A stretch of 5,032 bases of DNA from Phycisphaerales bacterium (lineage in GTDB: Bacteria > Planctomycetota > Phycisphaerae > Tepidisphaerales > Tepidisphaeraceae). A model generated the notes under the pieces. The model worked only from the letters and a program-made list of their open reading frames with translations, did not search any database and had not been told where the DNA came from. The DNA is taken from positions 1 to 5,032 of the forward strand of contig JAQGHP010000489.1 in NCBI GenBank assembly GCA_028288775.1, read 5' to 3'. Positions 1 through 5,032 of this stretch are shown here, one piece after another (position 1 is the stretch's first letter; each line of letters starts with the position of its first letter). Both the position numbers and the translations under genes were made by a program.

Positions 1-99
1 CGTCGGGGGTGAGCTGGAGCATATAGCGAGTGTAATGGCCAACTCAGCGGGAATCACGGGCAACTACCAAGCTCATCCATTCGATGCTATCGTAGGGCC
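1..99. other. Upstream stretch with no supported gene
   Basis: This is the leader in front of the first TIR gene. In the TIR gene's own frame a TGA lies at 10-12 and no ATG, GTG or TTG codon occurs between it and the ATG at 100. A second + strand frame stays open from position 2 to a TGA at 209-211. It could be the tail of a gene outside the window, but it would overlap the TIR gene by about 110 nt and shows no recognisable motif. The best -10-like hexamer is TGTAAT at 31-36, without a convincing -35 partner, so the promoter of the TIR pair is not located here with any confidence. Confidence 0.4.
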
Positions 100-549
100 A
101 TGGGAAGTCGAAGCCTGCGACAAAAGACCCCGGCGGCGTTGCCGAAAAGGCGCCTTCCGTACCATGTCTTTGTCAGTCATGCGACGGCCGACAAATGGAT
201 CGCCCGCATGATCTGCGAGAAAATCGAGGCCGTCGGCGCGACGTACTTTCGTGACGATCGAGACATCGACGGGGGTGATGACATCCCAGAGCAGATTCGT
301 CGGGCAATCAACGCGTCGCACGAATTGGTCGTCTTACTGACGCCCGTCTCATTCAACCGAGAATGGGTAAGGATGGAAGTGGGGGCGGCTTGGGGACGCC
401 GAAAGGACTTCCGAATCATTGCGTTACTCTGCCACGTAGATACGGCTCCGATACCGACTATAATCAAGGCCAGAAAAGCCATCCCTTTGAATGACATCGA
501 TGATTATTTGAGTGAACTAAAAGCTCGAGTTCAGAAAGCGAACGCATGA
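100..549 (+). CDS. Stand-alone TIR-domain protein, probable NAD-cleaving enzyme
   Basis: This 149-aa protein is almost entirely one TIR domain after a basic tail of about 20 residues. The first strand is HVFVSHA (22-28). The BB-loop region RDDRDIDGGDDIPEQI (51-66) and the AI..S helix follow, then strand ELVVLLTP (75-82). The segment SFNREWVRMEVGAAWG (84-99) places Glu93 where catalytic TIR domains carry the glutamate that cleaves NAD+. Bacterial TIR proteins of this kind commonly act in anti-phage defence, depleting NAD or making a cyclic ADP-ribose signal; that role is inferred here. There is no sensor or membrane domain, so it would need a partner, most simply the overlapping downstream gene. 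ATG at 100 is the only start after the in-frame stop at 10-12. Its Shine-Dalgarno is poor (AGGG at 94-97, only 2 nt from the ATG). GC content is lower than in the metabolic genes of the window, which suggests transfer. TIR fold: high confidence; enzymatic activity: moderate. Confidence 0.85.
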   Translation: MGSRSLRQKTPAALPKRRLPYHVFVSHATADKWIARMICEKIEAVGATYFRDDRDIDGGDDIPEQIRRAINASHELVVLLTPVSFNREWVRMEVGAAWGRRKDFRIIALLCHVDTAPIPTIIKARKAIPLNDIDDYLSELKARVQKANA

Positions 550-1160
550 CTCACAAGAAACCGACGTTTGACGTGTTTCTCTCCTCCGCTCCCGGCGATA
601 TCGGTTGGGCGAAGGAGGTCGTGTCGCGGTTTCTGGACGCGGGCCTTAGCGTTTATGACGAAGCCGACGCAAGGATGTCAGAGAACATGTCTGATGGCGT
701 TTGGGAGGCGATAGCCGAGAGTTATGCGTTGGTTGTGCTGCTTGGGGGCGGATCGGTGAAGCCTCTATCGCTTTCATTCCTTTTTGGCGTAGCCATGGGG
801 CGGCAAAAGCCTGTGTTCGTGCTGTACCAAGGCGAACATCCGCCGGAAGTGCCGGCATATGTCAGGGGTTTCGCAAAGCCATTTCGAGCGAAAGACGTGG
901 GCAAGCTGGTTGACCATGTCCGGGAGATTTCTCGTCCCCTTTCGGAACATGATCGGCAGTTGCTGATCGAGAGTTACGCCGCCACGGGAGTAGCGGTGGA
1001 TGAGTTGTTGAGCGATCCCGAGGAATTCGACCGCTTGAGCAAGAATTTTAACCGGGCTGCCAAGTCAAAATCTCACGTCCCCGAAGAGCGTCTTCTAGGC
1101 GAGATTCTGCGCCTTCGAAAACGCGGTGCATTGCCGCGTCTTCAGAAGCAGCATGTATGA
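546..1160 (+). CDS. Divergent TIR-like protein lacking the catalytic glutamate, with helical C-terminal region
   Basis: This 204-aa protein starts inside the stop region of the previous gene (ATGA, 546-549), so translation is probably coupled and both products made together. Residues 8-95 read as a divergent TIR-like fold: strand FDVFLSSA (8-15), a helix, LSVYDEADARMSE (34-46) at the BB-loop position, strand ALVVLLGG (61-68), and FGVAMGRQKPVFVLY (80-94). Residues 70-88 align without gaps to 84-102 of the neighbour: both share Ser, Gly, Gly-Arg and Lys at matching sites, but the neighbour's Glu93 is Leu79 here. It is therefore probably not an NADase and may be a sensing, scaffolding or regulatory partner. 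Residues about 131-204 are charged and helical and end in LRLRKRGALPRL (188-199), a separate module that I do not recognise with certainty. No signal peptide or membrane segment is seen. It ends 20 nt from the convergent carA stop. An unrelated Rossmann-like nucleotide-binding fold is the main alternative. Confidence 0.75.
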   Translation: MTHKKPTFDVFLSSAPGDIGWAKEVVSRFLDAGLSVYDEADARMSENMSDGVWEAIAESYALVVLLGGGSVKPLSLSFLFGVAMGRQKPVFVLYQGEHPPEVPAYVRGFAKPFRAKDVGKLVDHVREISRPLSEHDRQLLIESYAATGVAVDELLSDPEEFDRLSKNFNRAAKSKSHVPEERLLGEILRLRKRGALPRLQKQHV

Positions 1161-1180
1161 GTTCTCGCTGCAAGTGACCA

Positions 1181-2380
1181 TCAGGTACGGGTACTTGGAG
1201 TTGCCGTCTCGCGCAGCGCCTGCAACTCCTTCAATCGCTCCCCCGTCACCGGCTTCTTCGTCTTCATCATTTCCATAAACGCGTCGAACAGGTACGCGGC
1301 GTCGTGCGGGCCGGGGCTGGCTTCGGGGTGGTATTGGACGCAAAAGACGGGCAGATCCTTGTGGCGGAAGCCTTCGACGGTGTTGTCGTTCAGGTTGATG
1401 TGCGTGACGATGCCGCCCTTGGATTCGAGGGATTTTTGATCGACGGCGAAGCCGTGGTTTTGGCTGGTGATTTCCACGCGGCCGGTGTCGAGGTTTTTGA
1501 CGGGCTGGTTGCCGCCGCGATGGCCGAATTTGAGCTTGTAGGTGGTTGCGCCCAAGGCGCGGCCTAAGAGCTGGTGGCCCAGGCAGATGCCGAAGATGGG
1601 GACTTTGCCCAGTGCGCCCTGGATCGGCTTGACGGCGTAGTCGAGGGCGGCGGGGTCGCCGGGGCCGTTGCTGATGAACAGGCCGTCGGGGCGGTGGGCC
1701 ATGATCGCTTCGGTCGTCGTGTCGGGCGGCAGGACGGTCACTTTTACGCCGCGTTCGGAGAGGTGGCGGAGGATGTTGTGCTTCGCGCCGCAGTCGAGGG
1801 CGACGACGTGCAGACCGTCGCCACGTTCGACTTCACCCAGGCCCCAGTCGCCCTGGTCCTGATCCCATTCGTACGCGGCGGTTGGCATCACCGCCTTCAC
1901 CCAATCCGCGCCCGCCATCTGCGCCGAATGCCGGGCGCGCTCGACGAGCTTCAAGTCATCTTCGATTTCGGTGGAGAGGATGCCGCGCATCGCGCCGCCG
2001 ATGCGGAGCTTGCGGGTGAGGGCGCGGGTGTCGATGCCTTCGATGCCGATGATCTGGTTCTGCTTTAGGTATTCGTCGAGACTCAGGTCGGCGCGGTAAT
2101 TGGAATAGAGCGGCGGCAGCTCTTTTACAACAAACCCGGCGACGTGCGGCTGCTTGCTCTCGACGTCCTGGCGGTTGATGCCGTAGTTGCCGATGAGGGG
2201 ATAGGTCATCGTGACGATCTGCCCCTTGTAGGACGGGTCGGTCAGGATTTCCTGGTAGCCGGTCATCGACGTGTTGAAGACGACCTCGCCCTCGGAGGTC
2301 CCTGAATGCCCGAAGGCCCGGCCGGTGAAAACCGTGCCGTCCTCGAGCGCAAGCTTGGCGATTCTCGGACTGCTGCTCAT
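1181..2380 (-). CDS. carA: Carbamoyl-phosphate synthase small (glutaminase) subunit
   Basis: This 399-aa protein is the amidotransferase subunit that hydrolyses glutamine and passes ammonia to CarB, making carbamoyl phosphate for pyrimidine and arginine synthesis in the cytoplasm. The N-terminal CPSase small-chain domain (about 5-140) includes LEDGTVFTGRAFG (12-24), TGYQEILTDPSY (40-51) and GIEGIDTRALTR (112-123). The class I glutamine amidotransferase domain (about 190-375) holds ISNGPGDP (236-243) and the nucleophile elbow GICLGHQ with Cys266. The catalytic His351 and Glu353 lie in QYHPEASPGPHD (349-360). Length matches the family (about 380 aa in E. coli), and all catalytic residues are present. 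I chose ATG 2380-2378: MSSSPRIAKLALEDG fits the family N-terminus. The frame stays open 71 codons further upstream, but that extension reads through repeat DNA. No Shine-Dalgarno is visible, and a promoter sits so close that the mRNA may be nearly leaderless. carB is not adjacent within the window. Confidence 0.97.
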   Translation of the reverse strand: MSSSPRIAKLALEDGTVFTGRAFGHSGTSEGEVVFNTSMTGYQEILTDPSYKGQIVTMTYPLIGNYGINRQDVESKQPHVAGFVVKELPPLYSNYRADLSLDEYLKQNQIIGIEGIDTRALTRKLRIGGAMRGILSTEIEDDLKLVERARHSAQMAGADWVKAVMPTAAYEWDQDQGDWGLGEVERGDGLHVVALDCGAKHNILRHLSERGVKVTVLPPDTTTEAIMAHRPDGLFISNGPGDPAALDYAVKPIQGALGKVPIFGICLGHQLLGRALGATTYKLKFGHRGGNQPVKNLDTGRVEITSQNHGFAVDQKSLESKGGIVTHINLNDNTVEGFRHKDLPVFCVQYHPEASPGPHDAAYLFDAFMEMMKTKKPVTGERLKELQALRETATPSTRT

Positions 2381-2389
2381 GGTGGCGGG

Positions 2390-2418
2390 ATTATAGGGAT
2401 TCCGCGGCGTGGTGCGAA
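2390..2418 (-). promoter_or_regulatory. Predicted sigma70-type promoter of carA
   Basis: On the minus strand, TTCGCA (2418-2413; 4 of 6 to TTGACA) is followed after exactly 17 nt by a perfect TATAAT (2395-2390). The ATG of carA begins only 9 nt after the TATAAT. Transcription starting about 7 nt past the -10 would leave an untranslated leader of only 1-3 nt, consistent with the missing Shine-Dalgarno. Prediction from sequence only. Confidence 0.5.
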
Positions 2419-2522
2419 TTTCAGTGGCTGCGACGAAGTTGGATGAACGCAGAGGCGCGGAGGCGCAGAGGAAGAAATACAGAGGAATGCGGGCAAGGAC
2501 ACTTGCGGGGAACGTCCCTCTG

Positions 2523-2595
2523 CCGTGGCATGCGCGGCTCGCCCATGAGCCCGCGGCTATAGCCGCAAAACACGGGCGGGCCGCCCGTGCCACGG
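2523..2595. repeat. Nested hairpin cluster inside the composite repeat
   Basis: An outer 8-bp inverted repeat (CCGTGGCA 2523-2530, TGCCACGG 2588-2595) encloses three hairpins in a row. These are GGCTC/GAGCC (2536-2540 and 2547-2551, 6-nt loop), the perfect 14-nt palindrome GCGGCTATAGCCGC (2553-2566), and CACGGGCGG/CCGCCCGTG (2571-2579 and 2581-2589). The last shares bases with the outer arm, so the two pairings compete. The layout resembles REP-type palindromic units. Structure is seen directly; function is unknown. Confidence 0.65.
2567..2590 (-). terminator. Possible intrinsic terminator after pdhC
   Basis: Read on the minus strand, an 8-bp, almost all G:C stem with a 3-nt loop (2589-2571) is followed at once by TTTT (2570-2567). 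It lies about 78 nt past the pdhC stop codon and before the carA promoter, where a terminator would be expected. The U-tract is short, and the hairpin belongs to a repeat element, so its role in termination is only a suggestion. Confidence 0.35.
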
Positions 2596-2666
2596 AAGGC
2601 GACGCATTTCCCTCTTTTCCCGCCCAACTCTGCGTCTCTGCGCCTCCGCGTTCATATTCTCTGCGA

Positions 2667-4085
2667 TTAAACCAGCATCAGCGCCGGTTCTTCCAACAGG
2701 CCCTTGAGGGTGCGGAGGAACTCGGCGGCCGTCGCGCCGTCTACGGCGCGGTGGTCGGCGGACAGGGTTACTGTCAGCATCGTTCGCGCGACGATCTGGT
2801 CGTTGCGGACCACTGCGCGTTTCTCGGCGCTGGCGATGGCGAGGATGGCGACTTCGGGAGGGTTGATGATCGCGCTGAACTCTCGGACGCCGTAGGTGCC
2901 CAGGTTGCTGATGGTGAACGTCGCGCCGCGCATCTCGTCCTGCTTGAGCTTCTGGGCGCGGGCGCGCTTGATGAGGTCTTCGCTCTTGAGGCGGATTTCG
3001 CGCAGGCCCATCTGGTCGATCCCGCGGAGCACGGGGACGATCAGGCCGTCGGGGATGGCCACGGCAATGCCGAGGTTTACGTCGCCGAAGCGGGTGATGC
3101 CATCTTCGCCGAAGTGGGCGTTGACCGCGGGGTGGCGGAGCAACGCGACCGCCGCGGCCTTGGAGACGAAATCGCTGATGGAGATCTTGACGTTCTCGGG
3201 CTTGAGCATCTCGTTGAGCCGTACGCGCGCGGCGGAGAGCTCTTCGATATCGATGTCGATCGTTTCGTAAAAGTGCGGGACGGTCTGCTTGGACCGTTGC
3301 AGAGCCGCCGCGATGGCGGCCCGCATCTTGGTGAACGGGATGACTTCCTTCTGCCCGCGCGGTACGCGCGTCGGGAGGACGGGCTGCGGGGCGGCGGGCT
3401 GGGACGGCCCGGCGGATTTGCCAGCCGCGGGGGCTGGCTGGAAGTTCAGGACGTCGCGCTGCACGATGCGTCCGCCGGGGCCGGAACCCTGGATCTGCGA
3501 GAGGTCCACGCCCTTGTCGGTGGCGATGCGCCGGGCGAGCGGGGAGACGAACACGCGGCCGCCATTGTTGCCGTTGCCATTGCCATGACCCGTCGGCAGC
3601 GGCGGCACGGGCGTGGCGGCCTCGCGGGTTGCGCCGTGGCCGGCCTCATCGGGCTCGTGAAGCTCACCAGAGCTGGCGTTTTCCAGAGAGTGGCCGGCGG
3701 GTCGCGAGGGCACCGAAGGCGGAACGCGCTCCGCGGCCGCCGCCTGCCGGGGCTTCTGCGCCACCGACGCCGCGACCGGCTCGGGCCGGGCGGCGGGTGC
3801 CTTGGCACCCGACGCGTATTGCTTCTTCACGTCCGCCGGGCTTTCCTTTGCCGTCGCCAGCACTGCCATCACGCCGCCAACGGGGATCTTTCCGCCCTCC
3901 TGCACCGCGATATGCGCGAGGGTGCCCGCCTCGAACGATTCCATCTCCATCGTCGCCTTGTCCGTCTCGATCTCGGCGATGATCTCGCCCGCGCGGACCT
4001 TGTCCCCTTCCTTCTTGACCCACTTGACGACGGTCCCTTCCGTCATCGTGTCGCTCTGTTGGGGCATGGTGATTTCGACTGGCAT
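2667..4085 (-). CDS. pdhC: Pyruvate dehydrogenase complex E2, dihydrolipoamide acetyltransferase
   Basis: This 472-aa E2 core protein accepts the acetyl group from E1 on a swinging lipoyl arm and transfers it to CoA. The lipoyl domain (1-78) has the modified lysine in EIETDKATME (38-47), Lys43. An Ala/Pro-rich linker (about 80-177) includes a Gly-Asn stretch (167-176). The peripheral subunit-binding domain spans about 178-214 (SPLARRIA ... GSGPGGRIVQRDV). The catalytic domain (about 245-472) carries SNLGTYGV (393-400) and DHRAVDG (444-450), with catalytic His445 and Asp449. All key residues are present and there is one lipoyl domain. The substrate is assigned as pyruvate from the MPQQSDTMTEGTVVKW N-terminus and the adjacent E1-beta; other 2-oxo acids cannot be excluded. 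ATG 4085-4083 begins the lipoyl domain directly and has a GGAG 5 nt upstream. An in-frame ATG at 4148 would add 21 residues encoded by repeat DNA and is rejected. It lies 113 nt downstream of E1-beta on the same strand, probably one operon. Confidence 0.95.
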   Translation of the reverse strand: MPVEITMPQQSDTMTEGTVVKWVKKEGDKVRAGEIIAEIETDKATMEMESFEAGTLAHIAVQEGGKIPVGGVMAVLATAKESPADVKKQYASGAKAPAARPEPVAASVAQKPRQAAAAERVPPSVPSRPAGHSLENASSGELHEPDEAGHGATREAATPVPPLPTGHGNGNGNNGGRVFVSPLARRIATDKGVDLSQIQGSGPGGRIVQRDVLNFQPAPAAGKSAGPSQPAAPQPVLPTRVPRGQKEVIPFTKMRAAIAAALQRSKQTVPHFYETIDIDIEELSAARVRLNEMLKPENVKISISDFVSKAAAVALLRHPAVNAHFGEDGITRFGDVNLGIAVAIPDGLIVPVLRGIDQMGLREIRLKSEDLIKRARAQKLKQDEMRGATFTISNLGTYGVREFSAIINPPEVAILAIASAEKRAVVRNDQIVARTMLTVTLSADHRAVDGATAAEFLRTLKGLLEEPALMLV

Positions 4086-4090
4086 GGAGG

Positions 4091-4094
4091 CTCC
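4091..4094 (-). promoter_or_regulatory. Ribosome binding site of pdhC
   Basis: GGAG on the minus strand, 5 nt before ATG 4085-4083. It supports that start over the in-frame ATG at 4148-4146, which has no comparable site upstream. Confidence 0.7.
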
Positions 4095-4104
4095 AAATGC
4101 GAGG

Positions 4105-4188
4105 AGCCAGAAGCCAGAAGCCAGGAGCCAGAAGGGAAGCGATCGCATCGCCCGTATTCTTCTGGCTTCTGGCTACTGGCTCCTGGCT
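4105..4188. repeat. Long inverted repeat built from a 7-nt unit, between pdhB and pdhC
   Basis: The left arm (4105-4134) is four heptads of AGCCAGA/AGCCAGG plus AG. The right arm (4159-4188) is its reverse complement at 27 of 30 positions, separated by 24 nt (4135-4158). In the pdhB-pdhC transcript this could form a long hairpin starting 10 nt after the pdhB stop codon and ending 10 nt before the pdhC ribosome binding site. No T-run follows it, so it looks more like an intercistronic processing or stability element, or simply a dispersed repeat, than a terminator. The CTGGCTTCTGGC-type sequence is unrelated to the repeat on the other side of pdhC. Confidence 0.8.
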
Positions 4189-4198
4189 TCTCTCCTTC

Positions 4199-5032
4199 TT
4201 ACCGATAGCAAACTTCCTTCACCGCCGCGACGATGCGATCGACGCTGGGCATCATCGCTTCTTCGAGATAGTGGTTGAACGGGACGGGGATTTCGTCGCT
4301 GTGGACGTATTCGATCGGGGCGTCGAGGTAATCGAAGACGGGCTTTTGGATCTTATGCAGGATGCCCCCGCCCATGCCGCAGTAGCCCCAGTCTTCGTCC
4401 ACGATCACGCAGCGGCCGGTCTTCTTTACGGAGTTGACCAGCGTCTGCGTGTCGAGCGGGCGGAGCGTGCGGACGTCGATCAGCTCGACGTCGATGCCGT
4501 GGTCGTTCACCATCGCCTCGACCGACGGGCGCACCACGCGCTGCAGCGGCCGGCCGTAGCTGATGACCGTGACGTCCTTGCCCTCGCGCTCCACGTTCGC
4601 CACGCCCAGCGGCAGCGTGAAGTCGCCCTCGGGCACTTCGCCGGTCTCGCTGAGCATCTTTTCGTTCTCAAGGAAGATGACCGGGTCGTCGCAGCGGATC
4701 GAGCTCTTAAGCAGGCCCTTGGCCTCGGCGGGCGTCGAAGGGGTGACGACGATTAGCCCCGGGATGCGGGCGTAGATCGATTCCATGCGGTGGCTGTGCG
4801 TCGCGCCGAGCTGGTGGGCGATGCCGTTGCCGCCGCGGAAGGTGATGGGGATTTTGAACTGTCCGCCGGACATGTAGCGGACGTTGGCGGCGTTGTTCAC
4901 GATCTGATCAAGGCAGACGAGGGTGAACGACCAGCTCATGAATTCGATGATCGGCCGCAGTCCGACCATCGCCGACCCGACGCCCAGGCCGGCTAAGCCG
5001 GATTCGCTGATGGGCGTGTCGAGCACGAGGCG
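4199..5032 (-). CDS. pdhB: Pyruvate dehydrogenase E1 component, beta subunit (N-terminus outside window)
   Basis: The 277 C-terminal residues of the E1-beta subunit are present; the frame runs open through the right edge. By comparison with the usual length of about 325 aa, some 50 N-terminal residues are missing. Together with E1-alpha it forms the thiamine-diphosphate enzyme that decarboxylates pyruvate and acetylates the lipoyl group of E2. The visible part starts in the conserved RLVLDTPISESG (1-12). It continues through GLRPIIEFM (24-32) and FRGGNGIAHQLGATHSHRMES (65-85), whose His79 matches the conserved active-site histidine of the family. ARIPGLIVVTPSTPAEAKGL (88-107) follows. The transketolase C-terminal domain has VELIDVRTLRPLD (182-194) and VIVDEDWGYCGMGGG (209-223). 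The GTG at 5026-5024 lies inside this conserved region and is not the start. The E1-alpha gene is probably upstream, beyond 5032. Branched-chain 2-oxo acid E1-beta is the main alternative; the pyruvate type is favoured by the neighbouring E2. Confidence 0.95.
   Translation of the reverse strand, partial: RLVLDTPISESGLAGLGVGSAMVGLRPIIEFMSWSFTLVCLDQIVNNAANVRYMSGGQFKIPITFRGGNGIAHQLGATHSHRMESIYARIPGLIVVTPSTPAEAKGLLKSSIRCDDPVIFLENEKMLSETGEVPEGDFTLPLGVANVEREGKDVTVISYGRPLQRVVRPSVEAMVNDHGIDVELIDVRTLRPLDTQTLVNSVKKTGRCVIVDEDWGYCGMGGGILHKIQKPVFDYLDAPIEYVHSDEIPVPFNHYLEEAMMPSVDRIVAAVKEVCYR

Larger units (their letters stand above)
2445..2653. repeat. Composite intergenic repeat bounded by 26-nt inverted arms
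   Basis: The left arm (2445-2470) and the reverse complement of the right arm (2628-2653) match at 23 of 26 positions. All three differences are A/G changes. Both arms consist of a purine-rich AGAGGCGC/GGAGGCGC motif, and a further partial copy (TCTCTGCG, 2658-2665) runs up to the pdhC stop codon. The arms enclose 157 nt that hold a second set of palindromes and no open coding sequence of their own. Together with the flanks this fills most of the 286 nt between carA and pdhC. No transposase is present, so it is best called a MITE-like or REP-like element. Similar GCGTCTCTGCGCCTC motifs are, as I recall, widespread in environmental bacterial genomes, but copy number here cannot be seen. Confidence 0.75.

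Noticed and set aside
2..211. Open + strand frame that could be the end of an upstream gene
   Set aside because: It has no recognisable motif and would overlap the well-supported TIR gene by about 110 nt.
100..1160. Thoeris or CBASS assignment for the TIR pair
   Set aside because: No SLOG-domain ThsA, nucleotide cyclase, STING or APAZ partner is visible, so naming a known system would go beyond the sequence.
1161..1180. Terminator between the convergent TIR pair and carA
   Set aside because: The 20 nt contain no hairpin with a T-run; any terminator would have to lie within the gene ends.
1304..2068. Open frames on the + strand opposite carA
   Set aside because: Antisense shadows of a fully supported gene, with no motif or ribosome binding site of note.
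2381..2593. N-terminal extension of carA to an ATG at 2593
   Set aside because: The 71 extra residues are translated from the composite repeat and from the predicted promoter, and do not fit the family N-terminus.
2445..2653. CRISPR array
   Set aside because: The repeats are inverted, not regularly spaced direct repeats with unique spacers, and no cas gene is present.
4086..4148. In-frame upstream start of pdhC giving a hydrophobic leader (FWLLASGFWLLAFG)
   Set aside because: It looks like a signal peptide but is only the heptad repeat in translation. The GGAG and the lipoyl-domain start support ATG 4085.
2409..4208. A 599-codon open frame on the + strand, antisense to pdhC
   Set aside because: It is a mirror of the high-GC3 pdhC gene on the other strand, has no recognisable domain, and crosses two repeat elements. 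Its length comes from GC-rich codon use.

Overview
This high-GC window most resembles a bacterial chromosome of the Planctomycetes or a similar environmental lineage. That placement is an inference from the composition, the house-keeping protein sequences and the palindromic intergenic repeats. There is no rRNA or other marker gene to settle it. The window holds four genes in full and one cut by the right edge.

Left part (about 1-1160, + strand): two short genes overlap by ATGA and form one transcription unit. The first encodes a stand-alone TIR-domain protein of 149 aa that keeps the glutamate expected of an NAD-cleaving TIR enzyme. The second encodes a 204-aa protein with a divergent TIR-like fold, in which that glutamate is replaced by leucine, followed by a helical C-terminal region. 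This looks like an accessory module, possibly an anti-phage or signalling pair. It is visibly less GC-rich than its neighbours: positions 421-480 hold 31 G+C of 60, against 45 of 60 at 3421-3480 in the E2 gene. It is convergent with the next gene, with only 20 nt between the stop codons.

Middle part (1181-2380, - strand): carA, the glutamine-hydrolysing small subunit of carbamoyl-phosphate synthase, is complete. It probably has its own promoter very close to the start codon. carB is not in the window.

The 286-nt space between carA and the next gene (2381-2666) is mostly a composite palindromic repeat. It has 26-nt near-perfect inverted arms around a cluster of smaller hairpins, one of which could act as a terminator.

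Right part (2667-5032, - strand): two genes of the pyruvate dehydrogenase complex lie in the order E1-beta then E2, reading right to left. E1-beta continues past the right edge. The 113-nt gap between them (4086-4198) carries a long inverted repeat made of a 7-nt unit. E1-beta (with E1-alpha, not seen here) decarboxylates pyruvate, and E2 transfers the acetyl group to CoA through its lipoyl arm. No tRNA, rRNA, CRISPR array, transposase or phage gene is visible.
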